A stretch of DNA of 64,000 nucleotides from Rhodoplanes sp049284695 (GTDB lineage: Bacteria; Pseudomonadota; Alphaproteobacteria; Rhizobiales; Xanthobacteraceae): positions 1 to 64,000 of the forward strand of contig JBAPYK010000024.1 of NCBI GenBank assembly GCA_049284695.1. Reading direction: 5' to 3'. Below are positions 1-9,682 of this stretch, piece after piece. Position 1 is the stretch's first letter, and the number at the start of each line of letters is the position of its first letter. The translations under genes were made by a program, and so were the position numbers. The notes beneath the pieces were generated by a model. It saw only the letters and a program-made list of their open reading frames with translations. It did no database searches and was not told the origin of the DNA.

Positions 1-76
1 ATTGGCCGGCGAGACCGACAATCGGGCCGCATCCGGCTAGAATGCGACAATGACTTGATTCGGCGGAGCGAGAGCG

Positions 77-1606
77 ATGCGGAAAGTCTTCCTTGGCGGA
101 CTGGTCCTCGCCGTTTTGATCGGGAGCGCACTATGGGCGTTCGTCATGTTGTCTGGCGAATCGACGACGACCCGGCGTCCGGCGCTCACCGAGACGGCGC
201 CACTGAAAGCGGCGTCACGAGTCTCCACCGTCTTCGTTCCAATCGCGATCGCCAACAAGGCGATCCGCGACGCAATGGAGCCTCAAGCCCCGCGCAATCT
301 CGCCGGCAAACGCGAGCTTCCGCTGAGCGAGCTTCTGGGCAAGGCCGACGTCGACTGGACCATTGACCGTGGTCCGCTGGCGATCGATGGCCGCTCCCAG
401 CTGCTCGCCGTCACAACAACCATCGGCGGGCAGGTGCGCGTTACCGGGCAAGTCGGCAATCAGATCGGCCAGATCGGAGACCTGATCGGGGGCGACATCG
501 GCCGCGCCGTAGGCAATCTGGCCGGCAAGCCGTTTGACCAGAAGCTTGATATTAACGGCAACGTCACGATCACCGCGAAGCCGGTCTTGACGCCGAATTG
601 GCGGATCGATCCCAACCTTGCCGCCAAAGTCGCGCTCGCCGACCGCACGATGGACATCTCGGGCTTCAAGTTCGACGCGACGAAAGAAGTGAAGCCGTAT
701 CTCGATCGAGCCGTCGATCAAGAGATGGCAAGGCTCGGCGCCCAACTTCGCGACGACCCGACGTTGGAGCAGACGGCGCAGCGAGAATGGGCGAAGATGT
801 GCCGCTCGATCTCGCTCGGCGCGGCGGGACCGGACATGCCCGCGCTGTGGCTCGAGGTAAAGCCGACGCGCGCGATTGCGGCGCAGCCCAGGATCGATCC
901 GAACTGGGTGATCCTCACGCTCGGCATGCACGCCGAGACGCGGGTCGTATCGAGCGAAACCAAGCCGAGCTGCCCGTTCCCGGCCAAGCTCGAGCTGGCG
1001 CCGCCGACCGACAGCGGCAAGATCGCGATCGCGGTTCCCATCGACCTGCCGTTCACCGAGCTTAATCGCCTTCTCGACGCGCAGCTCAAGGGAAAGACGT
1101 TTCCCGACAAAGCGGACGCGCCGGTGCACGTGACCGTGCACCAGGCGACGCTCGCCGCCTCCGGCGACCGGCTGCTGATCGCGCTCAAGGTCAAGGCCAC
1201 GGAGCAAAAGAGCTGGTTGGGGCTGGGCGCCGACGCCGACGTGTTCGTCTGGGGCAAGCCCACCTTGGACAGCAAGGCGCAGATCCTGCGTTTCACCGAC
1301 CTGACGGTCGATGTCGAGTCGGAAAGCGCCTTTGGACTGGCCGGGGCCGCCGCTCGCGCCGCCATTCCCTATGTGCAAAGCACGCTCGAGGAGCAGGCGG
1401 TTATCGATCTCAAGCCGATGGCGTCGAGCGCCCGCAAGAGCATCGAGGCGGCGATCGCCGACTTTCAGAAACAGGCCGACGGCATGAAGGTGGAAGCCGC
1501 GGTCACCGGCATCCGACTCGCGGCCATTGAGTTCGACGCAACGACGCTGCGTGTGACCGCCGAGGTCGAGGGCACCGCTCGAGCGGCTCTGACCAAGCTG
1601 CCGTAA
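77..1606 (+). CDS. DUF4403 family membrane-anchored protein
   Basis: This 509-residue protein begins with one hydrophobic segment (about residues 5–26) that should act as a signal anchor, followed by a long soluble part. The body has the alternating beta-strand, lipid-binding-like character of DUF4403 proteins, including an early Ser-Thr-Val-Phe-Val-Pro segment and repeated paired domains of similar layout. A function in the envelope, possibly lipid handling, is inference. The ATG follows a purine-rich GGAGCGAGAGCG stretch. It is followed within 110 bp by insertion-sequence debris, so nothing downstream appears co-transcribed. The family call is from overall resemblance; no catalytic residue is recognised. 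Confidence 0.7.
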   Translation: MRKVFLGGLVLAVLIGSALWAFVMLSGESTTTRRPALTETAPLKAASRVSTVFVPIAIANKAIRDAMEPQAPRNLAGKRELPLSELLGKADVDWTIDRGPLAIDGRSQLLAVTTTIGGQVRVTGQVGNQIGQIGDLIGGDIGRAVGNLAGKPFDQKLDINGNVTITAKPVLTPNWRIDPNLAAKVALADRTMDISGFKFDATKEVKPYLDRAVDQEMARLGAQLRDDPTLEQTAQREWAKMCRSISLGAAGPDMPALWLEVKPTRAIAAQPRIDPNWVILTLGMHAETRVVSSETKPSCPFPAKLELAPPTDSGKIAIAVPIDLPFTELNRLLDAQLKGKTFPDKADAPVHVTVHQATLAASGDRLLIALKVKATEQKSWLGLGADADVFVWGKPTLDSKAQILRFTDLTVDVESESAFGLAGAAARAAIPYVQSTLEEQAVIDLKPMASSARKSIEAAIADFQKQADGMKVEAAVTGIRLAAIEFDATTLRVTAEVEGTARAALTKLP

Positions 1607-1718
1607 TAAACCGAGATCGATCGGCCGACCCGCCGCCGCCGTGAGCGGCCTGAGAGATAGGTGACACTTCGTACCGGACACATGGGTAACACTTTTCGCC
1701 ATTTGGCGGGAGGTGTTG

Positions 1719-1906
1719 ATGCCGTGGACAGCGAGTTCGGTGATGGAGGAACGCCTGCGCTTTGTCGCCCGCCTGCTGGACGGTGAGAGCATGACGGAGG
1801 TGTGCCGGGAGTTCGGCATATCCCGCAAGACCGGCTACAAGATTTTCGACCGCTACAAGGAGCACGGGCTTGCCGCCCTGACCGATCGCTCGCGGCGGCC
1901 GCGTCT
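1719..1906 (+). mobile_element. IS481-family transposase, N-terminal remnant
   Basis: The first about 62 residues match the helix-turn-helix head of IS481-type transposases: an MPWTASSVMEERLRFV start, a CREFGISRKTGYKIF helix-turn-helix, and the linker ending in RSRRPR. The catalytic DDE domain is missing because the reading frame passes straight into unrelated sequence at about 1907. Upstream, 1660–1700 has the repeated GTGACACTT/GTAACACTT pattern seen near the ends of such elements. The start is the ATG at 1719; GTG and TTG codons lie directly in front. It is a dead remnant. Confidence 0.8.
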
Positions 1907-2036
1907 ACGGGAAGTACTGGGATTGCGATGGGAGTGGATCGATTTCGAGCGCAAGCTAATATCCAAAGGAGTTCCCCCGGCTCTGCCGGTCGCGTTTTTT
2001 GATCTTGTCAAAGCCAATTCGGTGATTGATGAATAG
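1907..2036 (+). pseudogene. Integrase-like C-terminal fragment fused to IS481 remnant
   Basis: About 43 residues continue in frame from the transposase head. The segment LREVLGLRWEWIDFERKLI resembles the start of the catalytic domain of tyrosine recombinases (the R of the catalytic pentad lies in an RxxEIxxLxWxDID context in this family). The rest of an integrase is absent and the frame stops at 2036. The resemblance is short, so the call is tentative. It suggests that an IS inserted next to, or deleted into, an older integrase gene. Confidence 0.4.
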
Positions 2037-2102
2037 CAGGCGGCGCGCCAAGGAAGACCGACCCGATTTGTGGCGGAGGCGGTGCAGACACCTTCATACG
2101 TT

Positions 2103-2774
2103 ATGACGATCGGACAAGGACCTTCATTTGATCCGAGGTCGCTTCTCGCCAAACTCGGCGAGGGCGGCACGCTCGGAAAATACGGCAAGGGTCGGGTTGT
2201 TTTTTCGCAGGGCGATCCGGCGGACGCGGTCTTCTACGTCCAGAAGGGCAAGGTCAAGGTCACCGTTGTTTCGGAGCAAGGGAAAGAGGCGGTCATCGCG
2301 CTTCTGGGAGTCGACGATTTTTTCGGGGAAGCCTGCCTGGCTGGACAGGCGACGCGCATCGCGACGGTGGTCGCTTTGGCAGAATCCAACATCGTGAGAA
2401 TTGAGAAGGCCGCCATTGTTCGCCTAATCCAGGCCGAGCCGGCGTTTTCCGAGATGTTCATCGCGTATCTGTTGGATCGGACTATCCGCGTGGAGGCCGA
2501 CCTCGTCGATCAGCTGTTCAATTCGAGTGAGAAACGGCTCGCGCGGCTGCTTCTGCTGCTGGCGAATTTCGGCAAGGAGGGAAGGCCCGAACCGCTGATC
2601 GCCAAGATCAGTCAGGAGACGCTGGCGGACATGATTGGCACCACGCGCTCCCGCGTCAGCTTTTTCATGAACAGGTTTCGTGACTTGGGCTTTATCGATT
2701 ACAACGGCGGCATAAGGGTTCATAGTTCACTGTTGAACGTGATACTGCTCGATCAACCGCACATAAAAACGTGA
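2103..2774 (+). CDS. Crp/Fnr-family transcriptional regulator
   Basis: A 223-residue regulator with an N-terminal cyclic-nucleotide-binding fold (a Gly-rich strand KYGKGRVVFSQGDPAD, then the FFGEACL loop) and a C-terminal winged helix with ISQETLADMIGTTRSRVSFF, the Crp recognition-helix pattern. The cysteines expected for an Fnr iron–sulphur cluster are not present, so it does not look like an oxygen sensor of the Fnr type; the ligand is unknown. The ATG at 2103 is chosen. A GTG at 2070 would add 11 residues, and neither has a strong ribosome site. It stands alone between IS debris and a NarL-type regulator. Confidence 0.85.
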   Translation: MTIGQGPSFDPRSLLAKLGEGGTLGKYGKGRVVFSQGDPADAVFYVQKGKVKVTVVSEQGKEAVIALLGVDDFFGEACLAGQATRIATVVALAESNIVRIEKAAIVRLIQAEPAFSEMFIAYLLDRTIRVEADLVDQLFNSSEKRLARLLLLLANFGKEGRPEPLIAKISQETLADMIGTTRSRVSFFMNRFRDLGFIDYNGGIRVHSSLLNVILLDQPHIKT

Positions 2775-3073
2775 ACGTGAACGGCTGACCGGGCCTCCCG
2801 TGCTCTCCAGCGGGCCTCGCCGTTGCGCTGAATTCTAAGACAGGCCAGAGGCTTACGCCGCCTGGCCCTGCTGTCCGAGCCGCAGCGGCGGACGGTCCGC
2901 GTGCCGTCATCGATGTGTGCACTTTTGTACAGTTTTTTTGTCCAATGCGTTTTTTATTCGATCGCCCCTGCTTAGGGGCTCACGTGCCAAACATCGTCGC
3001 CATCAGTGAAAGGAGTTCCGTTTCCTGCCGCACAGCAGTCAATGTGATTGCAATTTCAACGTGAGAAGCACGG
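2775..3073. other. Intergenic region, no gene seen
   Basis: This stretch of 299 bp separates the Crp/Fnr gene from the NarL-type gene. It becomes AT-rich from about 2920 (TTTTGTACAGTTTTTTTGTC) and holds a short hairpin with arms GCCCCT and AGGGGC at about 2964–2979. This half probably carries the promoter of the downstream regulator. I see no coding signal in it. Confidence 0.4.
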
Positions 3074-3844
3074 ATGTCGGCAGTGACCCGAATTCTCTTG
3101 GCGAATGAGCCCGGCGTTTATCGCACCGGCCTGCGCATTTTTATCCGGAAAAGACTCCAAGATGCCGAGGTAGTCGAGACGAGCGACCCCGTCGAGGGTT
3201 TTCTCGAAGTTCGGCGCGGAGAGTCTTTCGACTTGGTCCTGATGGGCCCTAATACCTCAGGCGTAAGCTCGCTCAATGCGCTGAAAACATGGAAGGAAAT
3301 CTATACGGCGAGCCGCTTCGCCATCGTCTCGGCTTTTGATAGTCGTGAGCAGATTCTTGCCAGTCTTGCCGGCGGTTTCCACGGCTTCATTTCGAAACAT
3401 CAGTCCGACGACGAAATTGTTTGCGCTATCAATGATCTGTTATCCGGACGCATCTACGTTCCCTGGTCGCTTATGAAGGCGAATGCTCCAGTTCTTCTGA
3501 GCTGCGAGCCAAGCGGGGCGCCGCCCACGATCTTGACTAGGAACGACGTTGCCAAGCTCACCCCGCGTCAACGCGAGGTGCTGTTTTTGCTGGCTGGGGG
3601 AGCGTCCAACAAACAGATTGCGCGCAATCTGAAAATTGCCGAGGCGACGACGAAAATCCATATGGCCGCACTGCTGCGGGCGATGGGCGTGCGCAATCGC
3701 ACCGAAGCCGCCTTCAAAGCTGCAAGAATTATCGACTCTATCGATCCAGCGCCTGCGCTTGCCCCCAACGCCGCCGGCCCTTCGACTGATCCGGAAGGCA
3801 CTCGCATTCTCAGGATGCGGGCGGTTGGCCAAGACAAAGGCTAA
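3074..3844 (+). CDS. NarL/FixJ-type regulator with degenerate receiver domain
   Basis: A 256-residue protein with a receiver-like domain (about residues 5–125) and a LuxR-type helix-turn-helix (about 161–218, LTPRQREVLFLLAGGASNKQ). Aligned by eye with NarL, the acidic pair is Asn11–Glu12 and the phospho-acceptor Asp is replaced by Gly58 (segment DLVLMGPNTSG). The switch Ser86 and Lys108 are kept. It should therefore bind DNA without being controlled by ordinary aspartyl phosphorylation; that is inference. No histidine kinase lies nearby. The protein at 28001–28789 on the minus strand is a clear paralogue with the same Asp-to-Gly change. The start has a GAGAAG ribosome site. Confidence 0.88.
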   Translation: MSAVTRILLANEPGVYRTGLRIFIRKRLQDAEVVETSDPVEGFLEVRRGESFDLVLMGPNTSGVSSLNALKTWKEIYTASRFAIVSAFDSREQILASLAGGFHGFISKHQSDDEIVCAINDLLSGRIYVPWSLMKANAPVLLSCEPSGAPPTILTRNDVAKLTPRQREVLFLLAGGASNKQIARNLKIAEATTKIHMAALLRAMGVRNRTEAAFKAARIIDSIDPAPALAPNAAGPSTDPEGTRILRMRAVGQDKG

Positions 3845-4014
3845 GCCCGACGGAGTCGACGATATCTTACGCGCGTTCCTCCCCGCGAATTCGCTCGCTT
3901 CCGGGTGGCGTCGGGGCAGGCGCCGGCATCACAATTTCTATAGCTGCCGCTGACCGAGAAGCGGCTCACCATAGGGGAACAATCGAACACCTCAGCAAGA
4001 AAAACGGAGGAAGC

Positions 4015-4134
4015 ATGCGGAAGAAGCCGTCAAGTCGTGCTGCACACGTGTCCGATGCCGTTGATCACCAGAAGCAAACCGGAATTAGGAGGCCGCCGCT
4101 ATATGAGATCGAAGCTCAGGCTCAGCGAGAGTAA
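4015..4134 (+). CDS. Small ORF, 39 residues, possibly frameshifted
   Basis: A short frame starts at an ATG preceded by a strong ribosome site (ACGGAGGAAGC). The product is basic at its start (MRKKPSSR) and ends in YEIEAQAQRE. Just past the stop, a different frame continues as VTEHLRGLRLARDAIDARMPD, which resembles the LKALRLAHEA segment of the small protein at 12117–12368. The gene may therefore be a longer one broken by a small indel. Function is unknown. Confidence 0.4.
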   Translation: MRKKPSSRAAHVSDAVDHQKQTGIRRPPLYEIEAQAQRE

Positions 4135-4485
4135 CAGAGCACCTGCGAGGGCTCAGACTAGCGCGGGATGCAATCGATGCTCGCATGCCGGACGGCAAAA
4201 ACCAACCCTCAGGAGGACTGAAGCGCGGTCGAGATCAAGCCGAAATTCGAGTGATCCGCACTGACGCATCACGCCTCGCCTTGAACATTCCGGGCGTCGA
4301 AGCGATGCGAAGTCGATCGCTCACCGAGGCAGGGAAGGGCCCTCGCCGCAAAATTTCCATCAGGGCCGGTGGGCAGCGCCCACGAAGCTACCGAGACGGG
4401 GGACGTGGCTAAGACGCTCTTCGCTGAACAGCACTGGTGGACCGGAACACAGCGCGACTGAGGACAATAAATTCGTGCGGCGTCG
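4135..4485. other. Region without a confident gene
   Basis: Open frames of 75–130 residues exist on both strands here, but none has a ribosome site together with convincing composition. The plus-strand frame through 4137–4260 may be the displaced tail of the small ORF at 4015. I see no promoter, repeat or RNA gene that I can support. Confidence 0.3.
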
Positions 4486-4716
4486 CTACGCCTGCGCCTT
4501 CTCTTTTTCGCGCAATCGCCAGAGCTGGAAACCCTCCGCATCAATCGCCTTCTCAATTGCGTCGCGAGAAAAGCCATGGGGCGGGGCGCGATCCTCAGCA
4601 ACGACACCGGTAGCGGTCCACGGACCATGTTGCTTGGGGAGCACATCGCCGCTCGCGTCCCCTGCAAAGGCGCGCAACTCCTTCCTAGTCTCCGACTTGA
4701 AAACGTAGATGCGCAT
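4486..4716 (-). CDS. Small conserved hypothetical protein
   Basis: A 76-residue protein beginning MRIYVFKSETRKELRAFAGD. The ATG at 4716 is chosen over an in-frame start nine codons earlier because AGAAAGGACC sits at the right distance before it. The composition is that of a soluble cytoplasmic protein, with a central GPW and a charged C-terminal helix. I recall proteins of this type as small conserved hypotheticals in Bradyrhizobium-like bacteria but know no function. It lies downstream of infA on the same strand, about 125 bp away. Confidence 0.65.
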   Translation of the reverse strand: MRIYVFKSETRKELRAFAGDASGDVLPKQHGPWTATGVVAEDRAPPHGFSRDAIEKAIDAEGFQLWRLREKEKAQA

Positions 4717-4842
4717 GGCTGGTCCTTTCTCCGACGCTCTCAATGCTCAGGCGGCTTCGATTCGTTCATCTCGCGATCGAATTTGTTCGGAACTTCTTCG
4801 CAGACCCCCGCGCTGCCCCGATAATTTCGCTCGTCCCCTTAC

Positions 4843-5118
4843 TCAGCGTCGCCGGAATTGGTTGCGAGCCGGCGTCCCCCGAGCCGTGCTTGCACGCTCG
4901 TCTTTGTGGCGGAAGATCAGACGGCCCTTTTCGAGATCGTAGGGCGACATCTCGACGGTGACGCGATCGCCCGCCAGCGTCTTGATGCGAAACTTCTTCA
5001 TCTTGCCGGCGGTGTAGGCGACGATCTCGTGCCCGGCATCGAGCTGAACGCGGAAGCGTGCGTCAGGCAGGATTTCGGTCACGCGGCCTTCGAATTGAAT
5101 GAGTTCTTCCTTCGCCAC
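4843..5118 (-). CDS. infA: Translation initiation factor IF-1
   Basis: A 91-residue OB-fold protein. The opening AKEELIQFEGRVTEILPDA, the central GHEIVAYTAGKMKKFRIK and the later DRVTVEMSPYDLEKGR are typical of IF-1, which occupies the ribosomal A site during initiation. The C-terminus extends about 19 residues beyond the usual 72 with a basic tail. The start is a GTG at 5118 behind AAGGAAAA; longer frames upstream are low-complexity read-through. It follows rhlE on the same strand with a gap of about 90 bp, a pairing that suggests a role in low-temperature RNA handling. Confidence 0.93.
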   Translation of the reverse strand: MAKEELIQFEGRVTEILPDARFRVQLDAGHEIVAYTAGKMKKFRIKTLAGDRVTVEMSPYDLEKGRLIFRHKDERASTARGTPARNQFRRR

Positions 5119-5207
5119 TGTTTTTTCCTTTTCAAGCCTGACTAAAGCGCAGCACTTCTTTTGCGCTCTATCGGCGCACCGCCGATCGTTGCAGCGGCGC
5201 AATGCGC

Positions 5208-6542
<1,335 letters not shown>

Positions 6543-6975
6543 TGAAGGTTCCTAATGACGCGAGACCGGCTCTCAACGCATAGAGGCGCTGAGATCCGTG
6601 CCGCGGGCCGGGTGACGACATCCCGCGTGATCTGGGCTGTCAATGATAATAGCGCTTGAGATCGAGCCAGACGCCGTGACCGGAATCCGTACACGCGGCT
6701 CGCAGGGACCTACTTGAGGTCGTGCACGTCGTATGTGGTGCAGAGATGTGTTCATTTCAAGACGCCACGGCTGGGGAAGGATGCACGCCCAGAGAGCCGC
6801 CTTCCATCGCCCGGGGTTAGAAGCGCCTTACTTATGGCGCCTTGTGGGTAATTCACTAGAATCGAGAGCGATGCGTTCGCTGATTTCTCAGCCGCTTCCT
6901 AAACAAGCTCCCGAAAGACGGGCTCGGTCACTGTCCGTCGCATGTGCGCGATTGTAACGACGAGAGGATGCGGCG
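6543..6975. other. Divergent intergenic region rhlE/ctpA
   Basis: This stretch of 433 bp between the divergent rhlE and ctpA genes must hold both promoters. A short inverted repeat (GCGCC and GGCGC around TTACTTAT) lies at about 6825–6842. The frames on either strand are short and lack ribosome sites. No other element is recognised. Confidence 0.35.
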
Positions 6976-8319
6976 ATGAAGCGCAAAGCTTCTTTGGTGC
7001 TTTTCGGGGCCCTAGGCGGCGCCGCGCTCACTGTGATCGCCATTCAGCCGCCCGCGATGTTGACCAGTGCGATCGCGAAAGCGGGCCCATCCGACACCTA
7101 TCGTCAGCTTAATCTATTCGGCGACATATTCGAGCGCGTGCGCGCGCATTATGTTGAAAAGCCCGATGACTCCAAACTTGTTGAGGCGGCAATCAACGGG
7201 ATGCTCAACGGGCTCGACCCGCATTCGAGCTACATGGATCCGAAAAGCTTTCGCGAAATGCAGGTGGAGACGCGCGGCGCGTTCGGCGGCCTCGGCATCG
7301 AGGTCACGATGGAGGATGGGCTTGTCAAGGTCGTCGCGCCGATCGACGATACGCCGGCGGCGAAGGCCGGCATCCGCGCAAACGACGTCATCACGCATAT
7401 CGACGATGCCGCGGTGAAAGGCATGACGCTCAATCAGGCGGTTGAAAAGATGCGCGGCCAGGTTAACACCAAGATCAGGTTGCGTATCCTACGTAAGGGC
7501 GCCGACAAGCCGATCGAGGTCGCGGTCACGCGCGACATCATCCGCGTGCGCTCGGTGCGGTCGCGCGTAGAGAGTGGTGACGTCGGTTACATCCGCATCA
7601 CTCAATTCAACGAACAAACGACGGAAGGCTTGAAGAAGGCGATGAGCGACATCGCTGCGCAAGTTCCGGCTGACAAGTTGCGCGGCTACATCATCGACCT
7701 GCGCAATAATCCGGGCGGGCTGCTCGATCAGGCGATTTCGGTGTCCGATACCTTCCTCGACCGCGGCGAGATCGTCTCCACGCGCGGCCGCGATCCGGAG
7801 GAGACCCAGCGCTTCAACGCGCGGGCAGGCGACCTGACAAAAGGCAAGCCGGTCATCGTATTGATCAACGGGGGCTCGGCGTCGGCGTCCGAGATCGTGG
7901 CCGGCGCGCTGCAGGACCAAAAGCGCGCGACCCTGGTCGGCACGCGTTCATTCGGCAAGGGCTCGGTGCAAACCATCATCCCGCTCGGGGGCGCGACAGA
8001 GGGAGCGCTGAGGCTGACCACCGCGCGCTACTACACGCCGGGCGGTCGCTCGATCCAGGCCAAGGGCATCATGCCCGACATCGAAATCCTGCAGGAGGCG
8101 CCCGAGGAGGTGAAGGCTGGCTCGGCCGATTTGCGCGGCGAGTCCTCGCTGCGCGGCCACCTCAAGGCGGACGGCGAGGAGCAGGGCGGGTCGCAGTCGT
8201 ACGTTCCACCCGAAGCCAAGGACGACAAGGCCCTAAATCTTGCGCTCGACCTGATGCGGGGTGCTCAGGCGAACCCGGCCTTCCCGCCCGATGCAAAGGC
8301 GGCCATCCTGCCCCACTGA
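6976..8319 (+). CDS. ctpA: Carboxyl-terminal processing protease, S41 family
   Basis: A 447-residue periplasmic serine protease that trims C-termini of envelope proteins. It has a signal or anchor segment (about 5–25), an S41 N-terminal region, a PDZ domain (about 95–185, GGLGIEV at 104–110) and the catalytic core. In NGGSASASEIVAGAL the nucleophile is Ser303 and the general base is Lys328 (RSFGKGSVQ); their spacing of 25 matches the Ser–Lys dyad of CtpB. The C-terminus carries a Gln/Glu-rich tail. The ATG follows GAGAGGATG. In many relatives the neighbours are an envelope peptidase and divK/rppH; here they are not. Confidence 0.93.
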   Translation: MKRKASLVLFGALGGAALTVIAIQPPAMLTSAIAKAGPSDTYRQLNLFGDIFERVRAHYVEKPDDSKLVEAAINGMLNGLDPHSSYMDPKSFREMQVETRGAFGGLGIEVTMEDGLVKVVAPIDDTPAAKAGIRANDVITHIDDAAVKGMTLNQAVEKMRGQVNTKIRLRILRKGADKPIEVAVTRDIIRVRSVRSRVESGDVGYIRITQFNEQTTEGLKKAMSDIAAQVPADKLRGYIIDLRNNPGGLLDQAISVSDTFLDRGEIVSTRGRDPEETQRFNARAGDLTKGKPVIVLINGGSASASEIVAGALQDQKRATLVGTRSFGKGSVQTIIPLGGATEGALRLTTARYYTPGGRSIQAKGIMPDIEILQEAPEEVKAGSADLRGESSLRGHLKADGEEQGGSQSYVPPEAKDDKALNLALDLMRGAQANPAFPPDAKAAILPH

Positions 8320-8338
8320 GCTGACAGCGAATCAGCTC
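8318..8338. terminator. Bidirectional hairpin between convergent genes
   Basis: Perfect 7-bp arms GAGCTGA and TCAGCTC surround a 7-nt loop. The hairpin covers the stop codons of ctpA and of the opposing gene at 8332. A short T-tract follows on the plus strand only. It is a plausible shared terminator. Confidence 0.5.
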
Positions 8339-8676
8339 TTCGCAGAAAGACGATCGAAATCTGCGAGCACGGCGGCGATCAGTGTCTGCTTGCGCGGGTC
8401 TTGCGCTGCCAGCGTTGCTCCAAACAGACCGAGCAGGTAACGCGCCTTTTCGGCTGCTTCGAGCCAGTCTGCGGCCGGCGCCGCGACCAAATGGGCCTCC
8501 AATTCGGCCTGCCGAAGCTGCAGCGCCTGTTCATTGGCCGCAACCTCCGCCAACAATCGGCGAAGCTCGGTCGCCTTCTGCGCGGCCATTCCACGGTGCT
8601 CATCAAGGTTGATCGGCTTATCCTTCTGGGCGGCCATTCCACGGTGCTCATCAAGGTTGATCGGCTTATCCGTCAT
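8332..8676 (-). CDS. Small protein with tandem N-terminal duplication
   Basis: A 114-residue cytoplasmic protein. Residues 3–18 (DKPINLDEHRGMAAQK) are repeated exactly as residues 19–34, so the N-terminus exists twice in tandem. The remainder is an Ala/Leu/Glu-rich helical, probably coiled-coil, region with a DPRKQTLIAAVLADF ending. The first ATG is preceded by AGGCAAGG; the second copy also contains internal Met codons. The function is unknown. It converges on ctpA with only 12 bp between the stops. Confidence 0.65.
   Translation of the reverse strand: MTDKPINLDEHRGMAAQKDKPINLDEHRGMAAQKATELRRLLAEVAANEQALQLRQAELEAHLVAAPAADWLEAAEKARYLLGLFGATLAAQDPRKQTLIAAVLADFDRLSAKS
8582..8671 (-). repeat. 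48-bp tandem duplication inside a CDS
   Basis: The unit starting at 8582 recurs at 8630, a period of 48 bp, identical over about 42 bp. Because 48 is a multiple of three, the frame is kept and 16 residues are duplicated. The identity at DNA level shows that it is recent. Confidence 0.9.
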
Positions 8677-8768
8677 GAGCCTTGCCTCTTAGAATAGACA
8701 TCAACCAGTTGAGACGGCCTGGAGCGGAAAACATCGGGCCTAGCAGCCGGATGTTCTGCGTCAGTGGC

Positions 8769-9044
8769 TCATGCCGGCACCGACGACGTGCGTCGTTGCA
8801 GCGGATAGTCCGCGCTGTCATACAGACGGCGGATTCCGTCGCAGTCGAATCTTGCCTCGTCGACCTCAAGAGTGGCGCCGAGCAGAAGCTCGGGTCGAAT
8901 CTCTTCGATGGCGAAGCGAACGGCGAGGGAAGCCCGCGCAAACCGCTTGTAGCGAAGGGGTTGCCTCCGACTACTCGCGCGTCCGACGAAAAACAGCTCC
9001 GCTTCGGCGGCGTAATCGAATGAGTCCATAACAAACAAAGACAT
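8769..9044 (-). CDS. Small conserved hypothetical protein
   Basis: A 91-residue protein starting MSLFVMDSFDYAAEAELF with a basic middle (SRRQPLRYKRF) and an acidic stretch (LEVDEARFDCDGI). No signal peptide or membrane segment is visible. The N-terminal pattern is one I associate with small rhizobial proteins of unknown role. No strong ribosome site precedes the ATG; an in-frame ATG at 9029 is the alternative start. It is divergent from the gene at 9286 across 241 bp. Confidence 0.6.
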   Translation of the reverse strand: MSLFVMDSFDYAAEAELFFVGRASSRRQPLRYKRFARASLAVRFAIEEIRPELLLGATLEVDEARFDCDGIRRLYDSADYPLQRRTSSVPA

Positions 9045-9285
9045 ATGACTTAGATAACCGAAAAACCAGCCCTATGTTGAAAAACATTTATATATGTGGG
9101 GTGGTCTAGTGACTGGCTGCGCTGAGAAACGTACCATACGGCGCGGCAGCGGAACAATTTGCTGTCACTCGCGTGCGTGCACCCCCGGATGGTTCGTGAG
9201 CGCAATGCCTTCGGAAGACGCAGCCAATCGAGTTCCGGCGCTCTCAGCAGGTTGCGTTGCCATCGATCCGCCGCGGAGGAGGCAT

Positions 9286-9567
9286 ATGAGCAAATTCAAG
9301 GTCACGCTCGCACGCATTGAAGTCGTTGAAGAAGGCGAGCAAGGCAAGCAAGTTTGCGCCGTGTTTCAAATCGAACGGGGTCCCATCGGTTTTCACATTC
9401 CGATATATTTGCAGGGCCGTGACTTCGATGACACCGAAGTAGTGCAGGCGGCGAGGAGTTCGCTTTACCGGATGTTCGTAGAACTCGCCAACCAGAGCAG
9501 AATATGGGGGCTGTCGCCTGGTGAACTCGAACGCCTTTCTAAGATGAACTTGCGTTCGGTGGAGTAA
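9286..9567 (+). CDS. Small conserved hypothetical protein
   Basis: A 93-residue protein, MSKFKVTLARIEVVEEGEQG onward. The ATG at 9286 is chosen because a strong GCGGAGGAGG ribosome site lies just before it; the longer frame upstream is Cys/Arg-rich and unlikely to be translated. Predicted beta strands in the first half and an amphipathic helix in the second suggest a compact soluble fold. It starts a run of tiny genes around the desaturase and cold-shock genes. Function is unknown. Confidence 0.7.
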   Translation: MSKFKVTLARIEVVEEGEQGKQVCAVFQIERGPIGFHIPIYLQGRDFDDTEVVQAARSSLYRMFVELANQSRIWGLSPGELERLSKMNLRSVE

Positions 9568-9682
9568 CGGCGTTGCACCGCTCCTTGCGATGGCGAGACG
9601 CCGAAGCCATCGAGCGATCCGCCGATCGACGCGTGCTAGAAACTTCGTTTCGATAGTGAATCACGAGGTAATTGTGGATACG

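Noticed and set aside
215..1828. 537-codon open frame on the minus strand opposite the DUF4403 gene
   Set aside because: The translation is Arg/Gly-rich without fold character and mirrors the real gene in codon phase.
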